Shown: positions 8,119-18,555 of the stretch, piece by piece
How positions within the stretch are numbered: the stretch's first letter is position 1
How the letters are laid out: each line of letters opens with the position of its first letter
From: Priestia megaterium
Lineage (GTDB): Bacteria; Bacillota; Bacilli; Bacillales; Bacillaceae_H
Length of the DNA stretch: 64,000 bases
Direction: 5' to 3'
Assembly (NCBI GenBank): GCA_008180335.1
Contig: VTEF01000001.1
Location: forward strand, 560,636 to 624,635
Translations under genes and position numbers: made by a program
The notes under the pieces: model-generated
Told to the model about the DNA's origin: nothing
Database searches by the model: none
Seen by the model: the letters and a program-made list of their open reading frames with translations, nothing else

Positions 8119-8212
8119 TTGACTATGAGAAGGGTGTTTACTTTAAAATCAACAGGCTAAAAGCAGGCATTTAAGTACGCCCTATCTACTTTTATGAAAG
8201 AAGAACACTTAT

Positions 8213-8241
8213 TTATCAAAAGTGTATTTTAAACTTATAAT
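8213..8241 (+). promoter_or_regulatory. Candidate SigA promoter of ypdA
   Basis: TTATCA (8213-8218), 17-nt spacer, TATAAT (8236-8241), about 50 nt before the ATG. Confidence 0.5.
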
Positions 8242-8293
8242 AGTGATGCTTAGTAATGAAAGCTTTACTTGATTAAGAAAAGGAGTTATTTAG

Positions 8294-9262
8294 ATGAAAA
8301 AAGAGAAGGCCATCATTGTTGGAGGAGGTCCTTGTGGGTTATCTGCGGCTATTGAATTAAAGAAAATCGGCATTGATGCGCTTGTGCTAGAAAAAGGGAA
8401 CATTGTTAATGCCATTTATCATTACCCCACACATCAGACATTTTTTAGTTCAAGCGACAAATTAGAGATTGGAAATGTACCGTTTATTACAGAAAACCGC
8501 AAGCCTGTTCGCAATCAGGCACTTGCCTATTATCGAGAAGTAGTAAAACGCAAAAATGTACGTGTTCAATCGTTTGAACACGTTCAGTCTGTCGAGAAAA
8601 AAGGAAAAAACCGATTTGTGGTTCATACTTCAAAAGATACGTATGAAGCAGAATATGTCGTCATTGCCACAGGGTATTATGATTCTCCAAATTATATGAA
8701 TGTACCAGGAGAAGACCTACCTAAAGTGTTTCATTATTTTAAAGAAGCACATCCTTACTTTGACAAAGATGTTGCGGTTATTGGCGGAAAAAACTCTAGT
8801 GTAGATGCAGCTTTAGAATTAGTGAAAGCAGACGCACGAGTAACAGTGATTTATCGGGGCTCTGATTATTCAAAGAGTGTGAAACCATGGATTTTACCAG
8901 AATTTGAAGCTCTTGTTCGAAATGACACAATTAACATGCACTTCAATTCACATGTTACAAATATTGATGAAAAGAGTGTTACTTATACAGATGGGATTGA
9001 AGAGCGGAAAATTGCAAATGATTTTGTATTTGCTATGACTGGATATCATCCAGATCATTCATTCTTAACAAAAATGGGAATTGAAATTGATCAAAGTACA
9101 GGCCGTCCATGTTTCGATGAAGAAACGATGGAAACAAATGTTAAGGGGCTGTTTATTGCGGGTGTTATTGCAGCAGGTAATAATGCAAATGAAATCTTTA
9201 TTGAAAATGGTCGTTTTCACGGCCAGCTTATTGCATCTTGTATAACAAACGAAAAAGCATAA
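8294..9262 (+). CDS. ypdA: Bacillithiol-disulfide reductase YpdA (Bdr)
   Basis: A 322-residue FAD- and NADPH-dependent flavoprotein. The FAD site GGGPCGLSAA near the N-terminus carries Cys14, the single active-site Cys of the Bdr family; there is no thioredoxin-reductase-type CxxC pair. A second dinucleotide motif (VIGGKNSSVDAALEL) binds NADPH, and FIAGVIAAGNNANEIFIENG closes the FAD site. It recycles oxidised bacillithiol in Firmicutes. The ATG is preceded by AAGGAG. It is a single gene whose stop codon overlaps a bidirectional terminator shared with ansA. Confidence 0.93.
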   Translation: MKKEKAIIVGGGPCGLSAAIELKKIGIDALVLEKGNIVNAIYHYPTHQTFFSSSDKLEIGNVPFITENRKPVRNQALAYYREVVKRKNVRVQSFEHVQSVEKKGKNRFVVHTSKDTYEAEYVVIATGYYDSPNYMNVPGEDLPKVFHYFKEAHPYFDKDVAVIGGKNSSVDAALELVKADARVTVIYRGSDYSKSVKPWILPEFEALVRNDTINMHFNSHVTNIDEKSVTYTDGIEERKIANDFVFAMTGYHPDHSFLTKMGIEIDQSTGRPCFDEETMETNVKGLFIAGVIAAGNNANEIFIENGRFHGQLIASCITNEKA

Positions 9263-9288
9263 AAGGCGTACCTTTTATGCTTTATTAA
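9254..9288. terminator. Bidirectional terminator between ypdA and ansA
   Basis: A 13-bp perfect stem, AAAGCATAAAAGG (9254-9266) with CCTTTTATGCTTT (9271-9283) and a 4-nt loop. It overlaps the ypdA stop codon and lies between convergent genes. Confidence 0.9.
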
Positions 9289-10260
9289 TTAATGATTAAA
9301 AATTTGCTGCAGCTCTTCGTAACTGGAAGAACTTTGCAGGGCAGCGAGTAATTTAATTCTTGCTTTTTGTCCGTTTAATCCATTTGAAAAAATTACTCCA
9401 AGCTCTTTTAATTGCTTACCTCCACCATCATATCCATAGACATCTTGCGCAATACCATTAAAACAACGGGAAACAAGTACAATGGGAATATTGCGTTCAA
9501 GCAGCGGCTTTATTCCATTTAAAGTGCGAGGTGGAAGGTTGCCTTGTCCAAGTGCTTCAATAACTAAACCATCAATATTCAGTGAAGAAATGGCTTGAAA
9601 TAATTGTTCATCCATTCCAGCATAGGCTTTTAACAAGAACACCTGTTTTTCAATCTCTTCAACTGGATAAAATTCGTGTTGGGTTGGCATATGGTGAAAT
9701 GAAATCCCATGCTTCGTTACAATGCCGATAGGACCATATTGCGGACTTTGGAAAGTAGCAACGTTGCTTGTATGTGTCTTCGTTACATTTTTTGCTGTAT
9801 GAATTTCATCATTCATGACAACTAACACACCTTTTCCTTTTGCTTCATCGCTAGTAGCAACTCGTACTGCCGAGATAAAATTATAAGGTCCATCGGAGCC
9901 GATTTCATTACTAGAACGCATAGCGCCGGTTAAGACAATTGGAATATCAGTTTCAATTGTTAAATCGAGAAAGTAAGCTGTTTCTTCTAATGTATCAGTG
10001 CCGTGTGTAATAACCACAGCATCAATTTTTTCAGCTTTAATTTTTTTACGTATTTTTTTCGATAAGATTAACATTTCTTTTGGCGTTATATGAGGAGAAG
10101 GAAGGTGGAAGGCTTCTTCAACAATCACATTCGCTAGATTTGCAATAGACGGTGTTGAATGACGCAAAGGGTTTTGAATATCAGGTTTAACGGCCCCTGT
10201 TTGCGCATCTTCTTTCATAGAAATTGTACCACCTGTATGAATAATATACACTGTTTTCAT
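9289..10260 (-). CDS. ansA: Type I L-asparaginase
   Basis: A 323-residue cytoplasmic-type asparaginase that hydrolyses asparagine to aspartate and ammonium. The first catalytic Thr is in IHTGGTISM near the N-terminus and the second catalytic block is THGTDTLEETA. MRSSNEIGSDGPYN and the C-terminal VSRCFNG are typical. The start is the ATG at 10260, preceded on the minus strand by AGAAAGGAT; an 18-codon upstream extension has no ribosome site. It is divergent from prsW and convergent with ypdA. The aspartate and ammonium produced link it to the glutamate dehydrogenase nearby. Confidence 0.94.
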   Translation of the reverse strand: MKTVYIIHTGGTISMKEDAQTGAVKPDIQNPLRHSTPSIANLANVIVEEAFHLPSPHITPKEMLILSKKIRKKIKAEKIDAVVITHGTDTLEETAYFLDLTIETDIPIVLTGAMRSSNEIGSDGPYNFISAVRVATSDEAKGKGVLVVMNDEIHTAKNVTKTHTSNVATFQSPQYGPIGIVTKHGISFHHMPTQHEFYPVEEIEKQVFLLKAYAGMDEQLFQAISSLNIDGLVIEALGQGNLPPRTLNGIKPLLERNIPIVLVSRCFNGIAQDVYGYDGGGKQLKELGVIFSNGLNGQKARIKLLAALQSSSSYEELQQIFNH

Positions 10261-10401
10261 GATAGTATCCTTTCTTATATGAATTTTACAATAAAATAGG
10301 CAGTGGAATTTCAATTAAATAATGTTTCCACATATAAAAGATTTTATTTCTAACAATAACATGTTACGATTGAAAAAAACAGATGAAAAGAGGCGCTTTT
10401 T

Positions 10402-11052
10402 ATGTTGGCGATTGTATCTGCAGGCATTGCGCCAGGGTTGGCATTATTGAGTTTTTTTTATTTAAAAGATGAATATGAAACAGAACCAATTACAATGGTT
10501 TTAAAAACATTTATTTTCGGAGCCGTGCTTGTCTTGCCTATTATGTTTATTCAATATGTACTTCAGGAAGAGCACTTACTTCAGTCTCCTTTTATCGAAG
10601 CGTTTTTCTCAACTAGCTTTTTAGAAGAGTTTTTCAAATGGTTCATTTTATATTTTACAGTATATCAACATATAGAATTTGATGAACATTATGATGGAAT
10701 TGTATATGGCGCTGCAGTTTCGCTTGGTTTTGCGACAGTTGAAAATATTTTATATTTATTTGCAAATGGTTTAGAAGCAGCAATCGGAAGAGCAATCATG
10801 CCAGTATCAAGTCATGCCTTATTTGGCGTTATTATGGGCTACTATTTAGGTAAAGCTAAATTCTCAGAAGGATATGAAAAAAATAAATGGAAACTGTTCT
10901 CCGTTTTTGTGCCAATCTTGCTTCATGGTACATATGATTATATCTTAATTACAATTGATTATTGGATTTTCCTTATTATACCTTTCATGGTTTATCTATG
11001 GTGGCTTGCCCTACGAAAAGTAAAAAAGGCAAAGCAACTATCCATGACGTAA
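10402..11052 (+). CDS. prsW: Intramembrane protease PrsW (YpdC), site-1 protease for RsiW
   Basis: A 216-residue polytopic membrane protein with about six hydrophobic segments. The glutamic-protease motif EExxK is at E75-E76-K79 (FLEEFFKWF), followed by GFATVEN and [10 protein letters not shown] and a late HGTYDY. In B. subtilis PrsW starts cleavage of the anti-sigma factor RsiW and so releases SigW under envelope stress. The ATG follows AGAGG. A terminator follows. RsiW/SigW are not in this window. Confidence 0.92.
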   Translation: MLAIVSAGIAPGLALLSFFYLKDEYETEPITMVLKTFIFGAVLVLPIMFIQYVLQEEHLLQSPFIEAFFSTSFLEEFFKWFILYFTVYQHIEFDEHYDGIVYGAAVSLGFATVENILYLFANGLEAAIGRAIMPVSSHALFGVIMGYYLGKAKFSEGYEKNKWKLFSVFVPILLHGTYDYILITIDYWIFLIIPFMVYLWWLALRKVKKAKQLSMT

Positions 11053-11108
11053 ACTCAAATTGTAAATTCCTTTAAACGACAAGGAATTTATAGTTTGGGT
11101 TATTTTTA
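11052..11108 (+). terminator. Intrinsic terminator of prsW
   Basis: AAATTCCTT (11064-11072) pairs with AAGGAATTT (11081-11089), with imperfect pairing extending outward, and a T-rich tail follows. Confidence 0.75.
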
Positions 11109-11204
11109 TTTCGGTAAATTTTTCGCTTCTTGTATAAAAAAGCATCCTTTACAAAAAATACTTCTATCATCTTATCACTTACATACGATGTAGGAGGTTA
11201 TGTA

Positions 11205-12089
11205 ATGTTATCAATTGGACGATTTACGAAGTATGTATGTTCAATCTGCATATGCTCTTTAATTGCAGTATCTATTGTTAGCCCTAAATCTTCTTATGCA
11301 TTCACAAATCAAGTTATTCAGCATGGTGCAGTGGGCGAGGACGTCATCGAACTACAGTCTCGCTTGCAGTATATAGGATTTTATAACGGGAAGATTGATG
11401 GTGTGTTTGGCTGGAGCACTTACTGGGCGTTAAGAAATTTTCAGTACGAATTTGGCTTTAAGAAAATTGATGGACTAGCCGGCCCAAAAACAAAGCAAGT
11501 ATTAGCAAATGTAACAAAGTATCACGAATACCATGTGAAAACACAAATCAATAAAGGAAACAAATTCACACATTATGGTGGAAAACCATTAGATCAACAA
11601 AAGCAAGCAGCTGGTGATCAACCTGCTCAAAAAAGAAATGTTGCTCAACCGAATAAAGCAGCTACGAACAAAAGAGGCGAGCAAGCGAAAGAGGCTGCTC
11701 AAAAACCAACTGCGTTGAATGTGCCAAATGGTTTTTCACAAAATGATATTCAATTAATGGCAAATGCAGTGCATGGTGAAGCAAGGGGAGAGCCTTATAA
11801 TGGTCAAGTAGCGGTAGCCGCTGTTATTTTGAATCGAGTAAATAGCCCAACATTTCCAAATACAGTAGCAGGTGTTATTTTCGAACCACGAGCATTTACA
11901 GCTGTGGCTGACGGACAAATTTGGTTAGAGCCGAATGAAACTTCAAAAAAAGCTGTATTAGATGCGATTAATGGCTGGGATCCTACAGGAAATGCAATTT
12001 ATTATTTTAATCCCGATACAGCAACAAGCGCTTGGATTTGGTCACGTCCACAAATTAAACAAATAGGTAAGCATATTTTCTGTAATTAA
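11205..12089 (+). CDS. sleB: Spore cortex-lytic enzyme SleB
   Basis: A 294-residue exported hydrolase. Residues 1-31 form a signal peptide (hydrophobic core, then SSYAF). Residues about 38-102 are a peptidoglycan-binding domain (GEDVIELQSRLQYIGFY, LAGPKTKQVL). A Gln/Ala/Lys-rich linker follows. The C-terminal hydrolase_2 domain (about 180-294) has the catalytic Glu in AVHGEARGEPYNGQ. It is a lytic transglycosylase of cortex peptidoglycan used in germination. The start is ATG 11205 with AGGAGG 8 nt upstream. It is followed by its partner ypeB, as in all Bacillus. No confident SigG promoter was identified. Confidence 0.95.
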   Translation: MLSIGRFTKYVCSICICSLIAVSIVSPKSSYAFTNQVIQHGAVGEDVIELQSRLQYIGFYNGKIDGVFGWSTYWALRNFQYEFGFKKIDGLAGPKTKQVLANVTKYHEYHVKTQINKGNKFTHYGGKPLDQQKQAAGDQPAQKRNVAQPNKAATNKRGEQAKEAAQKPTALNVPNGFSQNDIQLMANAVHGEARGEPYNGQVAVAAVILNRVNSPTFPNTVAGVIFEPRAFTAVADGQIWLEPNETSKKAVLDAINGWDPTGNAIYYFNPDTATSAWIWSRPQIKQIGKHIFCN

Positions 12090-12104
12090 AGAGAGGTGAT
12101 GACA

Positions 12105-13454
12105 ATGATTCGAACAATTTTAATTACTGTGTTAGCGATTGGTGTAGTTGGTGTGGGATATTGGGGCTATACAGAACATCAAGAAAAAGATGCGGTCCTA
12201 TTGCAAGCGGAAAACACGTATCAGCGTGCGTTCCACGACTTATCATATGAACTAGACTTACTCAATGATAAAATTGGTGGCACGTTAGCTATGAGTTCAC
12301 GTGATCAGCTGTCTCCTGCGTTAGCTGAAGTATGGCGATTAACCTCTGAGGCGCATAGCAATGTAGGACAACTTCCACTAGCACTCCTCCCATTTAATAA
12401 AACGGAAGAGTTCTTATCAGATATTGGAGATTTTGCATATAAGGTAGCAATTCGCGATTTAAATAAATCACCTTTAACGGATGAAGAGTATAAGACATTA
12501 ACTTCATTATACAAAACATCTTCTGAAATCCAAAATGAGATGCGTACTGTTCAGTATTTAGTCATTGATAATAATTTGCGATGGATGGATGTAGAGCTTG
12601 CATTAGCAACAAAAGAAAAGCAGGGCGATAATACAATTATTGATGGGTTGAAAACAGTTGAAAAGAGTATGGATTCTTATGCAGAAGCGGATCTAGGCAT
12701 TACAAATACATCTAATGCTGAAGAGAAAAAAGCATTTAAACAATTAAAAGGTAGAGAAGTAAGTGAAGAAGTTGCCAAAGAAGTAGCGCGTTCATTTTTA
12801 GATTTAAAAGGGAATGAGAAAATCCGAGTTGTTGAAAGCGGTGAAGGCGCCAATTACGATTTTTACAGCTTAACAATTACGGATCCAAAAACGAAGCAAG
12901 AAACTTATATGGATATTACTAAAAAAGGCGGCTATCCAATTTGGGTATTGGAAAACCGAGATATACAAAAACAAAATATTAGTTTAAATGCAGCGATGGA
13001 AAAAGCAAGTAAATTTTTAAAAGATCATCGTTTTGAAAGTCTAGTAATGGCTGAAAGTGCCCAGTACGATAATATAGGAGTCTTCACATTTGTTGAAGAA
13101 ACAGAAAGTGGCGTTCGAATTTATCCTGATGCGGTAAAGATGAAAATCTCACTTGATGATGGTACGATTACAGGTTTTTCAGCAAAAGAGTTTTTGCTAA
13201 GACATCGTACAAGAGATATTCCAGAACCTAAACTATCGCAAGAAGAAGCAAAAACAAAGCTAAATCCAAATGTGAAAATTATGGAAAATCGTTTAGCCAT
13301 TATTACGAATGAGTTAAAAGAAGAAGTGTTGTGTTATGAATTTTTAGGAGTCATTAATGATGATACGTATCGTATCTTTGTCAATGCAGAAACAGGTTAT
13401 GAAGAAAAAGTAGAGAAGCTACAAAATGCTGAGCCTATTTATGATCAGGTTTAG
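12105..13454 (+). CDS. ypeB: Germination protein YpeB
   Basis: A 449-residue spore protein needed for assembly and stability of SleB in the spore. An N-terminal membrane anchor (MIRTILITVLAIGVVGVGYWGY) leads to a helical region with EKDAVLLQAENTYQRAF, then repeated PepSY-type domains in the C-terminal half. GTG 12096, ATG 12099 and ATG 12105 are in frame; 12105 is chosen because it is correctly spaced after AGAGGTGA and gives the usual length near 450. It lies 15 nt after sleB and is followed by a strong terminator. Confidence 0.94.
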   Translation: MIRTILITVLAIGVVGVGYWGYTEHQEKDAVLLQAENTYQRAFHDLSYELDLLNDKIGGTLAMSSRDQLSPALAEVWRLTSEAHSNVGQLPLALLPFNKTEEFLSDIGDFAYKVAIRDLNKSPLTDEEYKTLTSLYKTSSEIQNEMRTVQYLVIDNNLRWMDVELALATKEKQGDNTIIDGLKTVEKSMDSYAEADLGITNTSNAEEKKAFKQLKGREVSEEVAKEVARSFLDLKGNEKIRVVESGEGANYDFYSLTITDPKTKQETYMDITKKGGYPIWVLENRDIQKQNISLNAAMEKASKFLKDHRFESLVMAESAQYDNIGVFTFVEETESGVRIYPDAVKMKISLDDGTITGFSAKEFLLRHRTRDIPEPKLSQEEAKTKLNPNVKIMENRLAIITNELKEEVLCYEFLGVINDDTYRIFVNAETGYEEKVEKLQNAEPIYDQV

Positions 13455-13461
13455 TAACAAT

Positions 13462-13501
13462 ACACACACATTTTCAAATGTGTGTGTTTTTTTTTTTTTT
13501 T
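13462..13501 (+). terminator. Terminator of sleB-ypeB with a 15-T tract
   Basis: ACACACACATT (13462-13472) and AATGTGTGTGT (13477-13487) form an 11-bp stem with a TTCA loop, followed by fifteen consecutive T. Confidence 0.95.
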
Positions 13502-13614
13502 AGAAAATATTTCTTTTTTATTGAGTAAATATAACTAAAAACGTTTACAAAATGAATATATTTTACTATGTTTATTTATAGAGAGATCACGACTTGAAAA
13601 AAGGGGGTGGAGAA

Positions 13615-14277
13615 ATGATACGGGTTGGTATACCATTGAGCCTTGAGTATCAATCAATGCACGAAAAAGAATGCGAAACGTATCGGTGTAAAGTAGTCGA
13701 CTATACTCATAATCAAATTTTTGTTGATTATCCTTTAAATGAAAAAACACAACGTACTACTTTTCTGACGAAAGGAACAAAGTTAAATGTAACATTTATT
13801 GGAGAGGATAAAGCGGTTTACACTTTTTTATCCGAAGTCATTGGTCGAACAATTCAAGATATTCCAGTTATTCAGTTGACTTACCCTGGCGATGATGAGC
13901 TAGAGGCTGTTCAGCGCCGAAATTTTTTTAGAGTTCCCGCCACATTAGAAGTGCATGTTGCTCATCAAAAAAATCAACAAGAAATATTAAAAACCTTAAC
14001 TAGTGATATCAGCGCAGGAGGAATGGCAGTTTCTTTTCAGAAACGAGGTCATTTTCAAGTGGGGGATCTTGTAGCTATTTCCATTGAGTTTCCTGTAGAG
14101 AATAAGAAGGAACTTATCGAACTACAAGGAGAAGTGATAAGAGTAACGGAACCAATACCTAATAAAGTAGGGAAGTTATCACTTCAATTTATAAACCTTG
14201 ACAAAAAGGTAAAAGAAAAATTAGTTCGATATACGCTAAAAAGACAGCTAGAATTAAGAAGGAAAGGATTAGTTTAA
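13615..14277 (+). CDS. ypfA: c-di-GMP receptor YpfA (DgrA/MotI), PilZ domain
   Basis: A 220-residue cytoplasmic protein with an N-terminal YcgR-type domain and a C-terminal PilZ domain. The c-di-GMP-binding motifs RxxxR (in QRRNFFRVP) and DxSxxG (DISAGGMAV) are intact. In B. subtilis the c-di-GMP-bound form binds the flagellar stator MotA and stops the motor. The ATG 13615 follows AAGGGGGTGG; an upstream in-frame extension lies over that ribosome site. It is the first gene after the sleB-ypeB terminator. Confidence 0.92.
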   Translation: MIRVGIPLSLEYQSMHEKECETYRCKVVDYTHNQIFVDYPLNEKTQRTTFLTKGTKLNVTFIGEDKAVYTFLSEVIGRTIQDIPVIQLTYPGDDELEAVQRRNFFRVPATLEVHVAHQKNQQEILKTLTSDISAGGMAVSFQKRGHFQVGDLVAISIEFPVENKKELIELQGEVIRVTEPIPNKVGKLSLQFINLDKKVKEKLVRYTLKRQLELRRKGLV

Positions 14278-14349
14278 AAGGTGGGTATAAACCTTTCCTC
14301 GTTTTCCTAAACTGTAAAGTGAAAATATAGAATAGGAATGAGGAAAAGA

Positions 14350-14526
14350 ATGAATAGAATCGAGCGATTATTAATAAAGTTGGCAGTTATTCAGTTTGTT
14401 TTTCTGCTTATTGCACAAACTATTCTATTATATAGTGATCATACTACGTATTTTTCTAAAGTTATACAGTATGAAGGAGTAGCAAAAAATAATTTTAATA
14501 AAATCATTGAAACATTCGACCAGTAA
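14350..14526 (+). CDS. ypfB: YpfB, small DUF5359-type membrane protein
   Basis: A 58-residue protein with one membrane segment (LAVIQFVFLLIAQTILLY) and a short C-terminal extracytoplasmic tail. It matches the position and shape of YpfB between ypfA and cmk in Bacillus. Function is unknown. ATG 14350 is preferred over in-frame ATG 14338, because AGGA at 14341-14344 gives a workable spacing only for the former. Confidence 0.75.
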   Translation: MNRIERLLIKLAVIQFVFLLIAQTILLYSDHTTYFSKVIQYEGVAKNNFNKIIETFDQ

Positions 14527-14566
14527 AGAGACGTATGTTAAAATAACAAAGAATGAGAAGCGGAAA

Positions 14567-14594
14567 GGCAGGGGGCAAAACCTGCTCTTTTTTT
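14567..14594 (+). terminator. Terminator between ypfB and cmk
   Basis: GCAGG (14569-14573) pairs with CCTGC (14581-14585), with a G-U extension, followed by TCTTTTTTT. The stem is short but the U-tract is good. Confidence 0.65.
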
Positions 14595-14642
14595 CGTCTT
14601 AAGATCACTGATATTTTCTTGTTAGTATGTCAAGGAGGACTT

Positions 14643-15323
14643 ATGAAAAAACGAATTTCAATTGCTATCGATGGACCGGCAGCTGCTGGAAAGAGCACTG
14701 TTGCAAAAGTCATAGCAGAAAACTTATCATATATTTATGTAGATACAGGTGCGATGTATCGTGCCCTTACGTATCAAGCTCAAAAGCATGGAGTTGATTT
14801 ACAAAACGAGGATGCGCTTCTTCAATTATTAAATCGTACAACGATTGAATTAAAGCCATCTGAAAGTGGACAAATTGTTTTACTAGATGGACAAGATGTA
14901 ACAGATGCAATTCGTTCATCGGAAGTAACAAATTCGGTTTCAGTTGTAGCTAAGCATAGAACTGTTCGTGAAGAGATGGTTGCACGCCAGCAATTCCTTG
15001 CTCGAGATGGTGGAGTTGTAATGGATGGCCGCGATATCGGTACACATGTACTTCCTCATGCAGAAGTGAAAATCTTCTTATTAGCATCTGTTGATGAACG
15101 CGCAAAACGCCGTCATGAAGAAAACATTAGCAAAGGCTTTCCTTCTGATTTAGAACAATTAAAAGAAGAGATTGCACGAAGAGATAAATTAGATTCTGAG
15201 CGTGAAGTGGCGCCATTAAGAAAAGCGGAAGATGCAGTTGAGATTGATACAACATCTTTATCCATTGAAGGAGTTGTTCAAAAAATACTTTCGATTACAA
15301 GTGAAAGGGTTGGAACACTGTGA
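14643..15323 (+). CDS. cmk: Cytidylate (CMP/dCMP) kinase
   Basis: A 226-residue NMP kinase phosphorylating CMP and dCMP. The P-loop is [11 protein letters not shown] near the N-terminus. The CMP-specific insert and the motifs [23 protein letters not shown] and RRHEEN are present. The start is ATG 14643, 4 nt after AAGGAGGACT; an upstream open extension overlaps the terminator. It overlaps plsC by 4 nt, indicating translational coupling. Confidence 0.96.
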   Translation: MKKRISIAIDGPAAAGKSTVAKVIAENLSYIYVDTGAMYRALTYQAQKHGVDLQNEDALLQLLNRTTIELKPSESGQIVLLDGQDVTDAIRSSEVTNSVSVVAKHRTVREEMVARQQFLARDGGVVMDGRDIGTHVLPHAEVKIFLLASVDERAKRRHEENISKGFPSDLEQLKEEIARRDKLDSEREVAPLRKAEDAVEIDTTSLSIEGVVQKILSITSERVGTL

Positions 15324-15901
15324 GCGTTTATACATTTGCACGGTCTGTTGTACGAGGTATCTTAAAGCCTATCTATCGTTATGAAGTAATCGGTGTAGAG
15401 AATATTCCATCTGAGGGTGGAGTATTACTTTGCTCTAATCATATTGATAACTTAGATCCGCCTACAGTTGGGGTAACTTGTCCAAGACCGATCTCCTTTA
15501 TGGCAAAAGCAGAGTTATTTAATGTACCTGTATTAAAAACAATCTTGCCTAAACTTGAAACATTTCCTGTAAAAAGGGGAATGGGGGATCGGGAGGCGCT
15601 TAGAAAAGGTTTAACCATTTTAAAGGAAGGAAAAGTACTAGGGCTTTTTCCAGAAGGAACAAGAAGTAAAGATGGGAAGCTTGGAAAAGGGCTGTCAGGA
15701 GTAGGCTTTTTTGCTTTGCGTTCAAAAGCAGATGTTGTTCCATGTGCTATTATTGGCCCGTACAAAGCTTTTTCAAAGGTGAAGGTTGTCTATGGAGCAC
15801 CTATTCCTATGGATCATTTCCGAGAACGTCGCGCTTCTGCCGATGAAGTAACAGAGGCAATAATGAGTGAAATTGCTAAATTAATTGAAAAATACCAATA
15901 G
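15320..15901 (+). CDS. plsC: 1-acyl-sn-glycerol-3-phosphate acyltransferase PlsC
   Basis: A 193-residue acyltransferase making phosphatidic acid. The HxxxxD catalytic motif is in SNHIDNLD and the glycerophosphate-binding FPEGTRS motif is present, with VPCAIIGPY downstream. The start is GTG 15320, overlapping the end of cmk by 4 nt. Some annotations of this neighbourhood call it a general lysophospholipid acyltransferase; motif evidence does not distinguish further. Confidence 0.92.
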   Translation: MSVYTFARSVVRGILKPIYRYEVIGVENIPSEGGVLLCSNHIDNLDPPTVGVTCPRPISFMAKAELFNVPVLKTILPKLETFPVKRGMGDREALRKGLTILKEGKVLGLFPEGTRSKDGKLGKGLSGVGFFALRSKADVVPCAIIGPYKAFSKVKVVYGAPIPMDHFRERRASADEVTEAIMSEIAKLIEKYQ

Positions 15902-16071
15902 TTCATAAGCTTTTGGCTTGACAAAAGATTCTATTTATTAGAAGTTAGTAATAAAGAGAATTTTTTTCTATACAAAAATATAGAAAGATATGTGTCGGTA
16001 ATAAATATTTAATGGATCGTCTCTTGAAAGGAATTCTATATTGTTGATAGATATTGAAGGAGGAAAAGACG

Positions 16072-17211
16072 ATGGTAGAGGACATGAATCAAGTAGATGT
16101 AAAAGCATTAAAAGTAGGTGAAACTGTAAAAGGTACTGTTACGAAAGTAGAAGAAAAACAGGTATTAGTAGAAGTAGCCAACAGTAAACTAGACGGTATC
16201 ATTCCTATTAGTGAACTAGCAAATTTACATATTGAAAAAGCAAGTGATGTTATCGAAGTAGGAACGGAAATTGAGGCAAAAGTAACAAAGGTAGAAGATG
16301 AAGTTTTAGTGCTCTCAAAGCGAGCTGTGGATGCAGAAAAAGCGTGGGAAGATTTAGAAACTAAATTATCTACAGGTGAAGTGTTTGAGGCGGTCGTAAA
16401 AGAGATTGTCAAAGGTGGGCTTGTAGTAGATATTGGTGTGCGCGGCTTTATTCCCGCCTCACTTGTAGAAACACGCTTCGTAGATGATTTTGCAGGTTAT
16501 CAAGATCAAACCTTAACAGTTAAAGTAGTAGAACTAGACAAAGAGAAAAATCGTGTTATCTTATCTCATCGTGCAGTTATTGAAGCAGAACTAGCGGAAA
16601 AGAAAGAAAATGTTCTTAATTCATTAAAAGTAGGTCAAGTGCTAGAAGGATCAATTCAACGTTTAACTGATTTTGGTGCATTTGTGGATGTGGGAGGAGT
16701 CGACGGATTAGTTCATATTTCTCAGTTATCACATACACGTGTTGAAAAGCCTTCTGATGTTGTAGAAGAAGGTCAAACTGTTACTGTCAAAGTACTATCT
16801 GTTGATAAAGAGAACGGCCGTGTATCACTATCAATTAAGGATACATTAGAGGGACCTTGGGCTCATGTTAGTTCTAAGCTTCGCCAAGGTGATGTAGTAG
16901 AAGGAACAGTTAAGCGACTAGTTTCTTTTGGAGCATTCGTTGAAGTTTTGCCTGGTGTAGAAGGGCTTGTTCATATTTCACATATTTCTAATAAGCATAT
17001 TGGCACTCCGCATGAAGTATTAACTGAAGGAGAAAAGGTTACAGTAAAAGTATTAGATGTAAATGAAGAAGAACGTCGCATTTCCTTAAGCATTCGTGAT
17101 CTTGAGGAAGAGAAAGAGCAAGAGGACTATGGTGATTACCAGCTGAAAGAAGAATCAAAAGGCTTCCAATTAGGCGATATGATTGGAGACCAACTCAAAA
17201 AATTAAAATAA
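16072..17211 (+). CDS. ypfD: Ribosomal protein S1 homologue YpfD (four S1 domains)
   Basis: A 379-residue protein of four tandem S1 RNA-binding domains. The repeats are seen at VKVGETVKGTVTKVEEKQV, EVFEAVVKEIVKGGLVVD, GQVLEGSIQRLTDFGAFVD and GDVVEGTVKRLVSFGAFVE; the last two carry the VHISQLS/VHISHIS signature. Low-G+C S1 homologues are shorter than the six-domain E. coli S1, and this fits. The ATG 16072 is 8 nt after AAGGAGG. It is followed by fni after 12 nt. Confidence 0.93.
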   Translation: MVEDMNQVDVKALKVGETVKGTVTKVEEKQVLVEVANSKLDGIIPISELANLHIEKASDVIEVGTEIEAKVTKVEDEVLVLSKRAVDAEKAWEDLETKLSTGEVFEAVVKEIVKGGLVVDIGVRGFIPASLVETRFVDDFAGYQDQTLTVKVVELDKEKNRVILSHRAVIEAELAEKKENVLNSLKVGQVLEGSIQRLTDFGAFVDVGGVDGLVHISQLSHTRVEKPSDVVEEGQTVTVKVLSVDKENGRVSLSIKDTLEGPWAHVSSKLRQGDVVEGTVKRLVSFGAFVEVLPGVEGLVHISHISNKHIGTPHEVLTEGEKVTVKVLDVNEEERRISLSIRDLEEEKEQEDYGDYQLKEESKGFQLGDMIGDQLKKLK

Positions 17212-17217
17212 TGGTGA

Positions 17218-18273
<1,056 letters not shown>

Positions 18274-18283
18274 TGAAAAACAT

Positions 18284-18313
18284 AAAAAAGCTGACATCTG
18301 TCAGCTTTTTTTA
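18284..18313. terminator. Bidirectional terminator of fni and ypzI
   Basis: AAAAAAGCTGAC (18284-18295) and GTCAGCTTTTTT (18300-18311) form a perfect 12-bp stem with A and T flanks on both sides. It lies between convergent genes. Confidence 0.92.
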
Positions 18314-18442
18314 TTTGTTAATATCACGTGCTTCTTCAGGGCTTTGCAGGTTAGTGGCACCTGGATAATGCAATCCTTGATTGCGATCAGACTCTACGCG
18401 TTTAGATTGTTTTAATTTTTTTTCTTGGCGATCTTTTCCCAT
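18311..18442 (-). CDS. ypzI: YpzI family small protein (43 aa)
   Basis: A minus-strand frame encodes 43 residues: MGKDRQEKKLKQSKRVESD at the N-terminus, then LHYPGATN and SPEEARDINK at the end. This matches the YpzI family of Bacillus and its position between fni and yphA. The start codon is preceded by AAAAAGGAGG with ideal spacing of about 9 nt. It is charged, lacks hydrophobic segments and is probably a spore or stress-associated small protein; its function is not known. Confidence 0.85.
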   Translation of the reverse strand: MGKDRQEKKLKQSKRVESDRNQGLHYPGATNLQSPEEARDINK

Positions 18443-18555
18443 CGTTTACTACCTCCTTTTTCCTATAGTTTTGCCTAAAAGGGAGCTCATATCCACGTTA
18501 GTTGGGTTAATTTTGAGAAGATTGATACATACTGATGACAAGAGGAGGTGAAAGA

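Noticed and set aside
9289-10314. Longer N-terminus for ansA from 10314
   Set aside because: The extra 18 codons have no ribosome site, whereas AGAAAGGAT precedes the 10260 ATG and the family begins MKTVYIIHTGG there.
11100-11204. SigG promoter before sleB
   Set aside because: A TGTATA box is present but no -10 with acceptable match occurs at the right distance.
15902-16071. SigA promoter with TTGACA near 15918 for ypfD
   Set aside because: The -35 is perfect, but no -10 lies at 16-18 nt, so the start of transcription cannot be placed.
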